From Lysobacteraceae bacterium (lineage in GTDB: Bacteria; Pseudomonadota; Gammaproteobacteria; Nevskiales; Nevskiaceae): a stretch of 64,000 nt of DNA. A program made the translations under genes and the position numbers. The stretch is from contig PNMW01000011.1 of NCBI GenBank assembly GCA_013823855.1, forward strand, positions 181,558 to 245,557, given 5' to 3'. This document shows positions 1 to 7,281 of the stretch, one piece after another (position 1 is the first letter of the stretch; every line of letters begins with the position of its first letter). The notes beneath the pieces were generated by a model. That model had not been told where the DNA came from, did no database searches, and saw only the letters and a program-made list of their open reading frames with translations.

Positions 1-1248
1 GTGCATCAACTGCCGACCGTCGTGGTGTGCCCCTGGCACGGCTGCCAGTTGCGCGAGCGGCGACCGACCAACAAAGCCGTCAACCTGGGAGTGGTCACGG
101 CCTTTCCACCACCCGACCTCAGCATCGAGGATGCGGAAGATTTCCCGCTCGTCGAGGTCGATCAGCGCATCGACCGCGAGGCCCTGCTGCGGCTGGCGGA
201 GGCCTCGCTGCACATGCAGGAGCATCCGCAGGGCTTCCCCGGTGACTGGCGCACGAGCATGGTCGCAGCGCTGCGCGAGATGGGCTACCGGTCACGCAAC
301 GGACTCAACCATGCCGCCATCTCGCGTCTCCTGGTACAGGCACACGGGGCGCCGATGCTCGAGTGGCTCGGCATTGCCAAGCTCGGCAAGCCGATCGATC
401 TGAAGATCCTCAAGCGGATGCTCGGCTTCCAGCGCGAGCGCTGCGACACGCCGCTGTACTTGATGCTGGCGCTCGCCATACGTGCTGATCTGCCAACGCT
501 GGAGCGCGATCTCGAGAGTCTTCGCGAAAACCCGTCTTCCGCGGTCAGAGGCTTCTTGCCCGCCTGGGCCCAAGAGCTGCCGGCTGATCATGCAGCCGGG
601 CATTCGGCGCAGGAGCTCGCCAAAAAATATGGCGTCCCCACTACCTCGATCCGGCGATATCTGCTGAGGCTAGGCCTCAGCCTCGACGGACGGTCGCAAG
701 CGTTGACGCCTGCCAGACAGAACGAGTTCTTCGCGGCCGCGCGCGGCGGGGTGAGGTCAACGGACCTGCGGAAGCAGTGCTCGCTGTCGAAGTTCGCAGT
801 GCCGCTGCTACTCCGGGATGACGAGCGAGCGCGCCTCGCGGTCGAGGCGGCGGACTTCGCGGCCAGTCGAGATCAACTCCGTCTGCGGGCGCTGACCACG
901 ATGAAGCGCCACCCGGGTATCAGCGTAGAGGCGCTTGCCAAGAAGCTGTCCACCGCTCACCGCCTTCTGCGCACCTACGACCTGCGGTGGTGTGAAGAGA
1001 ATCTGCCGGCGCCACGATCCCTCGGTCGCTGGGTCACCGAGTCGATGAGCGCTTCCGCCATCGACATCAAGCTGAGCGTGCAGGTGACGAAGGTGATCAA
1101 GGTACTTCGCGACAACGAGCAGGTGCCGAAGCTAACCACGGATCTCGTCCTGATGAAGTGCCGCGCAACGAACGCGTACCTCCACCATCGAGGCAGGCTG
1201 CCGCTTACGGAGAAGGCACTTCGATCCACCAGACTAGATCAGCAATGA
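1..1248 (+). CDS. tnsD: TnsD/TniQ family transposition target-selection protein (5' partial)
   Basis: This is probably the C-terminal part of a TnsD-type protein, which binds a chromosomal attachment site and recruits the TnsABC transposition machinery. The visible frame opens at the window edge, so the true start is likely upstream. Near the beginning is CPWHGCQL, the cysteine/histidine knuckle typical of TniQ proteins. Two helix-turn-helix-like segments follow: ELAKKYGVPTTSIRRYLLRL (about residues 207-226) and another around 305-330. A TnsD-like tail motif, TYDLRWCEENLP, follows the second one. The 415 visible residues cover the region that reads DNA in TnsD. A TniQ of another Tn7-like branch is possible, but the length favours TnsD. 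Confidence 0.8.
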   Translation: MHQLPTVVVCPWHGCQLRERRPTNKAVNLGVVTAFPPPDLSIEDAEDFPLVEVDQRIDREALLRLAEASLHMQEHPQGFPGDWRTSMVAALREMGYRSRNGLNHAAISRLLVQAHGAPMLEWLGIAKLGKPIDLKILKRMLGFQRERCDTPLYLMLALAIRADLPTLERDLESLRENPSSAVRGFLPAWAQELPADHAAGHSAQELAKKYGVPTTSIRRYLLRLGLSLDGRSQALTPARQNEFFAAARGGVRSTDLRKQCSLSKFAVPLLLRDDERARLAVEAADFAASRDQLRLRALTTMKRHPGISVEALAKKLSTAHRLLRTYDLRWCEENLPAPRSLGRWVTESMSASAIDIKLSVQVTKVIKVLRDNEQVPKLTTDLVLMKCRATNAYLHHRGRLPLTEKALRSTRLDQQ

Positions 1249-1486
1249 ATGCACAAATCCCGGGCCGCGACCTGTCGATCTTGCTCAGCACTTCGATCAG
1301 TGGGGCAGCTCGATCATATGGTCGTCTCGTGCTGCCGGATGCCTGCGTCACTTCCCGAGCCTTGCGGGCACACATCCAAACCAGACGCTGTACTTGCGAT
1401 GTTTTGTACCCAACTGCACGGATATCGGGACCACGCTTATGAGCATAAATCAAACCTGCCAGGGTAAACCGAGGCGAGTGATTCGA

Positions 1487-1711
1487 ATGAGCGTGACCGA
1501 GTTCAAGGCGAGCATCTCGTGTCTTGAACTGCTACTTAAGTCGCAGGACATTTGCATAACCAGATATGGGAAGCCGGTAGCGTTTGCGATTTCGCCACAA
1601 CGATATCAAGAACTGATGACTGTCGCCCTCTTGCATAAAGCGCAATCTCAAGCCAAACCAGATGCTCTCACCCGAGTGGGCGGACGAGACGAAGGATCGG
1701 AAGTAGAGTAG
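1487..1711 (+). CDS. Phd/YefM-family antitoxin-like protein, orphan
   Basis: The predicted 74-residue protein carries the N-terminal signature of Phd/YefM antitoxins: MSVTEFKAS followed by ITRYGKPVAFAISPQRYQEL. Members normally bind their own operator and neutralise a Doc, RelE or PIN toxin encoded just downstream. No such toxin follows on this strand; the next gene is convergent and overlaps its 3' end by 44 bases. The ATG at 1487 is chosen because the family signature starts there and GAGG lies 12 bases upstream. In-frame starts at 1439 (ATG) and 1478 (GTG) are possible. It may be a relict, or may act with the convergent HEPN-like protein, but nothing visible proves this. Confidence 0.65.
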   Translation: MSVTEFKASISCLELLLKSQDICITRYGKPVAFAISPQRYQELMTVALLHKAQSQAKPDALTRVGGRDEGSEVE

Positions 1712-2204
1712 CTCGCTGCAACTGCGCAACATCAGCATGCAGCTGGTCAGCTACCGGATCGGGTGGAGGCTCCATGCTCCTACCTTTTTGGTCGGTCACA
1801 TAACGAAGCCTTTCATGAAGTCCATGCAGAGCTAGTCTTTTCAGGCCCCGGAGCATGTCTTCTGAGAAGAGCAGCCCTGTCCACTCTAACTCAGCCTCAA
1901 GCCACACAGGGATAACAAAGGCACAGTCAGCAGCGTGCTCGACGCATCGACTACGCAACTCGGCGATCGAATGATGTTTCGGCGCAGGAACATCCGCAGC
2001 CATCAGCGCACTTTTATAAAGAAGCTCCAGAGCGTGATGCACGAGATAAATCGGAACGCGGCTTCTATGGACGTGATCTAGGCCCGGATCTCCCTTCACG
2101 GCTGCGCAGAGCTCCAATGCAGCCGTCATGAACGAGTTCGCGATCCACGCGAGTTCCCGAACTTCAGCTTGCGTATCGGACGAAGCGTCATGTTCGCAAT
2201 TCAT
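1668..2204 (-). CDS. HEPN-like helical protein of unknown function
   Basis: A 178-residue mostly helical protein. The stretch RVPIYLVHHALELLYKSALM resembles the second helix of HEPN domains, where a His-Ala-x-Glu-Leu core is common. It also contains an R-x6-H arrangement similar to HEPN ribonuclease motifs, though nearer the N-terminus than usual. There is no signal peptide or membrane segment. The ATG start has a good ribosome-binding site, AGGTGA, about six bases upstream. The gene is cargo of the Tn7-like element, between a Phd-like gene and the protease/ATPase module, so a defence or toxin role is plausible. The HEPN assignment is a weak structural guess and the function is unknown. Confidence 0.6.
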   Translation of the reverse strand: MNCEHDASSDTQAEVRELAWIANSFMTAALELCAAVKGDPGLDHVHRSRVPIYLVHHALELLYKSALMAADVPAPKHHSIAELRSRCVEHAADCAFVIPVWLEAELEWTGLLFSEDMLRGLKRLALHGLHERLRYVTDQKGRSMEPPPDPVADQLHADVAQLQRATLLPILRLVRPLG

Positions 2205-2312
2205 GCACAGTCACCTAGATACGCCGATCGGTAAAAATGGCACACGCCGCGTACGTTGATAGCGCCCCCTCGTCATCTGCTCTTCAGCGTTTACGCGGTC
2301 ACCGCATTGTGA

Positions 2313-4847
2313 TCATCGCGCGACAGGCACTGCCACGCCGATCTGGTTGGCGATCGGGGTGTACAAGTCAATGTCGATGTCCTGCGTGGCCTCGAGACTC
2401 ACCACTAAGGCGTAGCGCACTTGCGTTGGGTAGCGTTGAGCGTCGCGCCAGTCTTTCCACCAGCCGCCGACAGGGAACACTGCGATGTGCGATTTCAGTG
2501 CGAGCTGCGCCGCCGTTCCACTCCAAGTGTCCGAGTGAATCGAGCCGCGTGAGCGCAACTGTGCGCCGAGTGCCCACCAACGCGCGTCGGGATCACCCCA
2601 GTCTGATTCCTCCTCGGTGGGGCTGCTCGCTAACAATTCATCGCGATCAAGCTTGTTAATTCGCTGCATGAATTTCTCGTCCGTTTCGCTCGCCCCCTTA
2701 ACAGCGAATCGTAGGCCGTGCGATGGATAGCGGAACTTGCTCTGCCAGCCGCGGCGCGAAGGGTTAGGCTCGATGAAGTACGACAAGGTCAACTTGAGAC
2801 GCACCTCGGCGTTGGGATGCGCCGTGAGCAACGATGCCGGCCACGGCAGATCGTGCAGGTTCAGTGCGCCGAGTGCGATCGAGGAGTCTTTCTTGACATA
2901 CGGGGTGATCGACTCCTGAAGAATCAGGGTCGGACGGCGCGCCTCGGAATCGACCGATCGGGCCCCATCAATCTTGCCGTATCCAAATCGGCGGAGGAGT
3001 TCCTCCTTGTCATTTTTGCGGGCCACCAGTGGCACTCGTCCGCGCATTGCGGGGGTCCACTCGGCGCCATGCACCACGAGCGCGCGGATCGTCTCGGGCC
3101 AATAGTTGGGATATCGGGCTGCGAGCTGTGCACACAGCCTTGAGACTTCAGCAGCAGCGCCACTGGTTTCCCCCGAATCCACCAGCAACGCCCGCGCAGG
3201 ATCGGCACCCGTCGTCATCAAGCGCAGGCTTTCGGGCCCGACGAGCACGTTGCGACCTGCGTCCACGGTACCATTACCGCCCTCAGCCACCACATCCGGC
3301 TTGAAGGGCCAAACTCGACTCCAGAGAAGTGAAGTAGTCGACATCGGGGCCAGACTTCCGCTGCCCGCGATAACCGCCAGCGAGGGCCACTTGTTGGCGT
3401 CGATCGTAACCAGATCGGTACAGGCTCCGACGGTCAGTGCATTCCAGGCCTGCGCGGGGTTCTGGATCGCCGCCAGGTCGTTTTCGGCCGGATAGTGTTT
3501 CCATCGATCCCACGGAATGTTGCCCGCGGCGAGGACGAACAAGCGCGGGCGGCGGTCGTCGACCGAATCATCGCCGTCCAGCAACGTATCCATTCCGAAT
3601 GCTAGGGTATCGATCGCGGCCGACCAGTCGCTCGGCGTGCCGATAGATTTCCCATCGGTTGTTGTCATCATCGCGAAGGTTCGACGGCGGTTGGGATCTG
3701 CGCGTTCGACTAGACGCACCGCCTCGTTGGTCACCCATCCGTATAGGGCCACCGGAGTCTGCCCACGTGGGGGCAGAATCTTGACCGACTCGAGTCGATG
3801 CGAAATAACGTGGCTCCCACGGCCGGCGAGCGGCTGACCCAGTTCGCCGTGGGTCGCCAAACCGGCCATCTCGGTGCCGTGACCGTGATGATCGTTGACC
3901 CCCCAAGCGGGCGTCACCGCGTGCAGGTCTGTAGGGGCTACCAGCGGGGCAAGCAGAGGGTGACCGTGGTTGACGCCGGTATCCAGCAGAGTGACGTAAG
4001 GAGACCGGCCTGGTGCCGGCACTGTCGTTCTCTGTAACAGGTTTTGTACCCATGAAGCCTGCTCGTAGGGCTTGAGCTGAGCGAGGAAGAAGTCGGCGGG
4101 TAGCGGTATGGCCCTTATCTCCGCAATCTGATCGAGAACATCGACCGCGTCTTCTAACTGCGTTCTTGTCGCGTGGACTGCAACGACGACCCGTCCCTGA
4201 AATCGGGTGAAACCCGGCAGGAGTGTTAACTGAAAGCGCCTCGCGCAAGCCTGGAAGCGTGCCGCCGCAGCCCGCGGCCCATCCGGCCCGACCCTCAGCC
4301 AGACTTGGAACCACGTATCTACGTCTGCCGCGGGTGGCGTGTAAATATCGTCGGTCCAGAGCTCCTGGAACGCTGCACGGCGAAACGACATGATCGCGTT
4401 CACGAGCGATGCGTTCTTCGGTTTGTCCGGTATGCCCGGCTTCTTCGACTTGACGTCTTGGGTCAAGTAAGCACGGATACGCGATTCGAACGCGGACAAC
4501 TTGCCATCCGGAACGTGCACAGCCACCGTGTCCGCCGTCGGCGACGAGACGACGGTCAGAACCTCGATGCCGTCGCGCTTCCACTCCAGTTGCGAACCGA
4601 AGTCGATGCTGCCTGGCGGCTGAATTTCGAGCACGATCGCCATCCCGCTCTCGTCCCCAAGAGCCTGGCCCGCACGACGATTTCCAAGCGTCTGGGCAAC
4701 GGCGCGGAGTTGAGCCAATTGCGCCAGTAGGCGCTGGCCATGTGTCGCGCGGTCACGTTGAGGCGGCGGGCTCTTCTGGACGGAGAGCGTCGACTTAAAA
4801 GGGAGCTGATCCGTATAGCCGGCAACCAGCAGGTGATCAAGTGCCAT
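2313..4847 (-). CDS. ietS: Subtilisin-like S8 serine protease, IetS-like
   Basis: An 844-residue cytoplasmic-type subtilase, since no signal peptide is seen. The catalytic triad can be read as Asp289 (LLDTGVNHGHPL), His323 (HHGHGTEMAG) and Ser562 (SGETSGAAAE), with the oxyanion Asn443 in VLAAGN. About 280 residues precede the catalytic domain and about 280 follow it. The serine box has Glu where most family members have Gly-Thr. It lies 56 bases downstream of an AAA ATPase on the same strand. This gene order matches IetA/IetS pairs, first described as a plasmid stability and incompatibility module and later listed among antiphage systems. By analogy the protease is the toxic effector and the ATPase its regulator. 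Substrate is unknown. Confidence 0.85.
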   Translation of the reverse strand: MALDHLLVAGYTDQLPFKSTLSVQKSPPPQRDRATHGQRLLAQLAQLRAVAQTLGNRRAGQALGDESGMAIVLEIQPPGSIDFGSQLEWKRDGIEVLTVVSSPTADTVAVHVPDGKLSAFESRIRAYLTQDVKSKKPGIPDKPKNASLVNAIMSFRRAAFQELWTDDIYTPPAADVDTWFQVWLRVGPDGPRAAAARFQACARRFQLTLLPGFTRFQGRVVVAVHATRTQLEDAVDVLDQIAEIRAIPLPADFFLAQLKPYEQASWVQNLLQRTTVPAPGRSPYVTLLDTGVNHGHPLLAPLVAPTDLHAVTPAWGVNDHHGHGTEMAGLATHGELGQPLAGRGSHVISHRLESVKILPPRGQTPVALYGWVTNEAVRLVERADPNRRRTFAMMTTTDGKSIGTPSDWSAAIDTLAFGMDTLLDGDDSVDDRRPRLFVLAAGNIPWDRWKHYPAENDLAAIQNPAQAWNALTVGACTDLVTIDANKWPSLAVIAGSGSLAPMSTTSLLWSRVWPFKPDVVAEGGNGTVDAGRNVLVGPESLRLMTTGADPARALLVDSGETSGAAAEVSRLCAQLAARYPNYWPETIRALVVHGAEWTPAMRGRVPLVARKNDKEELLRRFGYGKIDGARSVDSEARRPTLILQESITPYVKKDSSIALGALNLHDLPWPASLLTAHPNAEVRLKLTLSYFIEPNPSRRGWQSKFRYPSHGLRFAVKGASETDEKFMQRINKLDRDELLASSPTEEESDWGDPDARWWALGAQLRSRGSIHSDTWSGTAAQLALKSHIAVFPVGGWWKDWRDAQRYPTQVRYALVVSLEATQDIDIDLYTPIANQIGVAVPVAR

Positions 4848-4903
4848 CGCGATTGTTCATTAGTTGTGCGACGGCCTACTTTAGACTGCGGATACCGGCC
4901 GCG

Positions 4904-5890
4904 CTAACGCCCTTTCTGGCTACCCGATCGCTCACGCAGATGGCAGACGACATCGGATGTCCTGAGGACTCGATTCTCTTCGAGAACGGCATCCTTCATG
5001 GCGTCCGTGCAGGCACGGACTATGTCTGAGTGCGGAAGACCGCGAGCTTCTGGAACGATAGACGCCAAGTCCAAATCAGGTGATGCCATTAGCGACAAAC
5101 TGTTGCGCAGCAGCAGCTCGATTTGTGGGTCCGACGGAATGTCATAGCGAATGACATCATCAAAGCGGCGGAAGAGCGCCGTGTCGAGGGCATCTCCATG
5201 GTTAGTTGCCGCAACGATGAGACTGTCAGACTCATCTTGCTCGATCAGCTGCAAGAACATATTCAGAGTGCGCCGCATCTCCGCGACGTCGTGCTGGCTC
5301 CCTCGTTGCAGACCCAGCGAGTCGAACTCGTCGAACAGATACACCCCACGCGTCGTCTTGAGTGCCTCGAATACCAGACGTAGCTTCGAGGCACTTTCGC
5401 CCATGAACTTCGTGATCAAGCTGTCGAAGCGGGCTATGAAGAGCGGCAGACGCAGCTCGGCGGCGAGGACTCCGGCCGTTAGCGTCTTTCCCGTCCCCGG
5501 TGGCCCCACCAGAAGCAACTTGCGCCGGGGGTGAAGCCCGTGGCCACTCAGGCGTACGTGCTCTCGTTGTTCCTTGAGCACTCGGGTCAGTCGCAATTCC
5601 ACCTCGGGGGAGATCACGAGGTGACTGAGATGCCGTTGCGGGTACTGGACCGTCAGGAGATCGGCCAGTTCGCCCCGCGGCTGCGCCAGCAGTGCCGGAC
5701 GACTAGTCGGCCGCGGGCCCTTGTGTCGCGTACGGGCGCGCTCGATCAGGGCATGCATTTCAGCAGCGACCTTTGTATGGCCTCGCTGGGCTTCGCCGGC
5801 TGCGACCTGCAAGGCGACTGACAGAAACTGCTCGTCCTCCTCCGTGGCGTAGGCGCGTAGCAATGCTTTGAGTTGATCTGCGCGTGCCAT
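4904..5890 (-). CDS. ietA: AAA+ ATPase, IetA-like partner of the subtilase
   Basis: A 328-residue single-domain AAA+ ATPase. Visible motifs are Walker A GPPGTGKT (Lys135), Walker B YLFDEFD (Asp187, Glu188), sensor-1 Asn230 in VAATNHGD, and a candidate arginine finger in FRRFDD (Arg241/242). About 120 N-terminal helical residues probably form the partner- or substrate-recognition part. The start at 5890 is preferred because GGAG lies eight bases upstream; the frame stays open to 5959, which would put the operator palindrome inside the gene. It is transcribed before the protease gene. In IetAS modules the ATPase restrains or directs the protease. The role here is inferred from gene pairing, not from any visible substrate. 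Confidence 0.85.
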   Translation of the reverse strand: MARADQLKALLRAYATEEDEQFLSVALQVAAGEAQRGHTKVAAEMHALIERARTRHKGPRPTSRPALLAQPRGELADLLTVQYPQRHLSHLVISPEVELRLTRVLKEQREHVRLSGHGLHPRRKLLLVGPPGTGKTLTAGVLAAELRLPLFIARFDSLITKFMGESASKLRLVFEALKTTRGVYLFDEFDSLGLQRGSQHDVAEMRRTLNMFLQLIEQDESDSLIVAATNHGDALDTALFRRFDDVIRYDIPSDPQIELLLRNSLSLMASPDLDLASIVPEARGLPHSDIVRACTDAMKDAVLEENRVLRTSDVVCHLRERSGSQKGR

Positions 5891-5946
5891 GGGTCGATCT
5901 CCAGCGACGAATGTTATCGGCTTCTCAACGGATATCGCGTCGGCCT

Positions 5947-5989
5947 GCATATTATGCAATTATTGCATAATATGCGAATGCCGCATATT
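5947..5989. promoter_or_regulatory. Operator palindromes between XRE gene and ietAS-like operon
   Basis: Bases 5947-5975 form an inverted repeat with two perfect 14-base arms (GCATATTATGCAAT and its complement) around one central base at 5961. A second, overlapping inverted repeat has arms AATATGCG (5969-5976) and CGCATATT (5982-5989). Three GCATAT-type half-sites result. The palindrome lies between the divergent ATPase and XRE starts and overlaps -10-like CATAAT/TAATAT sequences. This is the expected layout for an operator bound by the XRE protein and repressing both directions. Confidence 0.7.
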
Positions 5990-6286
5990 CGACCGATCTC
6001 CTTTCCGCGAACTCAGGGTGAACTCATCCAGATCGCTCGCGGCGACCGCACGCAAGCCGAGTTCGCACGCACCTTGAACATCACGCAGGGGACGTTGTCG
6101 CGCTACGAAAGCGAGGTCTCGGGAGCATCGAAAGAGGTGATCAACCATTGCCTCCGTTTGGTTTCGGAACGGCAAAGCCAATTCGAGCCGTTGGCTCCCT
6201 TCACGCGCGCACTCAGGCAGGCTCGCGACGCCGTAGACGAATTGGAGCGCCTTTCACAGAACGCCGCAGATAAAGCCGACCGCTAG
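5978..6286 (+). CDS. XRE-family helix-turn-helix regulator of the cargo module
   Basis: A small DNA-binding protein of 102 residues from the ATG at 5978. The HTH spans about residues 25-46, with RTQAEFARTLNITQGTLSRY matching the XRE/Cro pattern. The C-terminal tail is helical (ALRQARDAVDELERL) and may dimerise. It is divergent from the AAA ATPase and probably controls that operon and itself through the palindrome that overlaps its start. No Shine-Dalgarno sequence precedes 5978, so the message may be leaderless. In-frame ATGs at 5954 and 5972 are alternatives, but the first would place most of the operator in coding sequence. The gene is the last one before the transposon terminus. Confidence 0.75.
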   Translation: MPHIRPISFPRTQGELIQIARGDRTQAEFARTLNITQGTLSRYESEVSGASKEVINHCLRLVSERQSQFEPLAPFTRALRQARDAVDELERLSQNAADKADR

Positions 6287-6440
6287 AGTTTCGCATCGCC
6301 CTGTCCGACGTCCTCACTCACAACGAGCGCCAAGCGCGCCCGCCGCGTACGCACCGCAGCGAGATCGCGCGAACTCTCTGGGGCTTCATCTGCAAACTGA
6401 ACCCCTCGGACGCCGGTCGGGCAAAGCTTGCGCCTCAGCT

Positions 6441-6567
6441 TTTCGCAAACCTAATTGCCAGATCGCTCGGAAGCGTTCGTTTGGGCGATTTCGCAAACTC
6501 CACCGCACAATTGCCAAGTCGATGCTTTTTCTGGCGAGCCTTTGCTTCGGCAATTCGCCCGCCGACA
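6441..6567. repeat. Transposon terminus with candidate TnsB-binding repeats
   Basis: TTTCGCAAAC occurs at 6441-6450 and 6489-6498. AATTGCCA occurs at 6453-6460 and 6509-6516, and its inverse GGCAATT at 6549-6555. The outer edge is GCCGACA ending at 6567, which reads TGTCGGCGG inward. The spaced repeats fit the multiple TnsB sites of Tn7-type ends. If the terminus is right, the five bases at 6568-6572 (CAGAT) should be the target duplication and reappear outside the other end. Confidence 0.65.
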
Positions 6568-7263
6568 CAGATCGATTTCGCCTCCGGTGCGCTGGTTTTT
6601 CCGGGCGGCAAGCTGGCAGCCGGCGATCACGATCCGGCCGCGCAGGCGCGTTGCAGCGGTGTCGATGGCCTGAGCGCGGACGAGATCGCGCTGCGCATCG
6701 CCGCGATTCGCGAAGCTTTCGAGGAATGCGGCGTGCTGCTGGCGCGGCTGCGGGGTTCGGCCGCATTCGTCGAGCCGGCGCGGGTCGCCGCGCTGGGGCC
6801 GCGCTATCGCCGCGCGCTCGACAAGGGCGAGATCGGCATCGCCGCGATGCTCGAAGCCGAGGATCTGATCCTGGCCTGCGAGGCCCTGGTGCCGTTCGCG
6901 CACTGGACCACCCCGACCTTCATGCCGAAGCGCTTCGATACCCGCTTCTACCTGGCCGCCGCGCCGGCCGAACAGGTGCTGCTGCACGATGGCGGCGAAG
7001 CGGTCGATTCGGTCTGGATCCGGCCGCAGGACGCACTGGCGCAGGCCGATGCCGGCACCCGCACGCTGGTGCCGGCGACGCGCCTGAACGTCGAGAAGCT
7101 GGGCCGCTGTGGCCTCGTCGCCGATGCCATCGCCGCCGCCCGCGCCGACACCATCACCGAAGTGCTGCCGGAACGCATCGATACCGCAGCCGGCATCACC
7201 TTGCGGATTCCGGCGGCTGCCGGTTACGGCATCACCGAGTTCGAACTTCCGGCCGGCGGTTGA
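6481..7263 (+). CDS. Nudix hydrolase (NUDT19-like), N-terminus replaced by transposon end
   Basis: From residue 30 or so the protein matches a Nudix hydrolase that cleaves nucleoside-diphosphate-linked compounds: QIDFASGALVFPGGK, then REAFEECGVLLAR. The glycine and the REAxEE half of the Nudix box are separated by an extra segment of about 20 residues, as in NUDT19/CoA-diphosphatase-like members. Family proteins have about 25 further residues before QIDFASG. Here that part is instead translated transposon-end DNA, and the frame opens only at a TTG (6481). The host sequence resumes at about 6568. The gene is therefore either a 5'-truncated pseudogene or an N-terminally remodelled gene. The catalytic part is otherwise intact to the stop. 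Confidence 0.75.
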   Translation: MGDFANSTAQLPSRCFFWRAFASAIRPPTQIDFASGALVFPGGKLAAGDHDPAAQARCSGVDGLSADEIALRIAAIREAFEECGVLLARLRGSAAFVEPARVAALGPRYRRALDKGEIGIAAMLEAEDLILACEALVPFAHWTTPTFMPKRFDTRFYLAAAPAEQVLLHDGGEAVDSVWIRPQDALAQADAGTRTLVPATRLNVEKLGRCGLVADAIAAARADTITEVLPERIDTAAGITLRIPAAAGYGITEFELPAGG

Positions 7264-7281
7264 GCGGCGCGCTGCCGCTCA
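7261..7281. terminator. Hairpin joining two convergent stop codons
   Basis: TGAGCGGC, a five-base loop and GCCGCTCA form a perfect 8-bp stem. The left arm starts with the Nudix stop codon and the right arm ends with the complement of the SDR stop codon. It may act as a compact bidirectional terminator. There is no T-run on either side. Confidence 0.4.

Larger units (their letters stand above)
1..6567. mobile_element. Tn7-like transposon, cargo-side end (left part outside window)
   Basis: The segment starts inside a TnsD/TniQ target-selection gene and ends at a terminus that, read inward from 6567, begins TGTCGGCGG. This differs by one base from the TGTGGGCGG start of Tn7. Short repeats expected of TnsB-binding sites lie at 6441-6460, 6489-6516 and about 6549-6555. 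Between the selector gene and the terminus sit genes foreign to the surrounding metabolic region: a Phd-like antitoxin, a HEPN-like protein, a subtilase/AAA ATPase pair and an XRE regulator. Base composition here is less GC-rich than downstream. The transposase genes tnsABC are expected left of base 1. The terminus and element class are inferred from sequence features, without sight of the other end. Confidence 0.75.

Noticed and set aside
4904..5959. AAA ATPase start at 5959.
   Set aside because: It would place most of the operator palindrome within the gene. The ATG at 5890 has a good ribosome-binding site eight bases upstream.
6568..6569. Alternative transposon end at 6569 (TGTGTCGG read inward).
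   Set aside because: Possible, but the end at 6567 reads TGTCGGCGG, nearer to the Tn7 start, and leaves the CAG codon of the Nudix gene intact.
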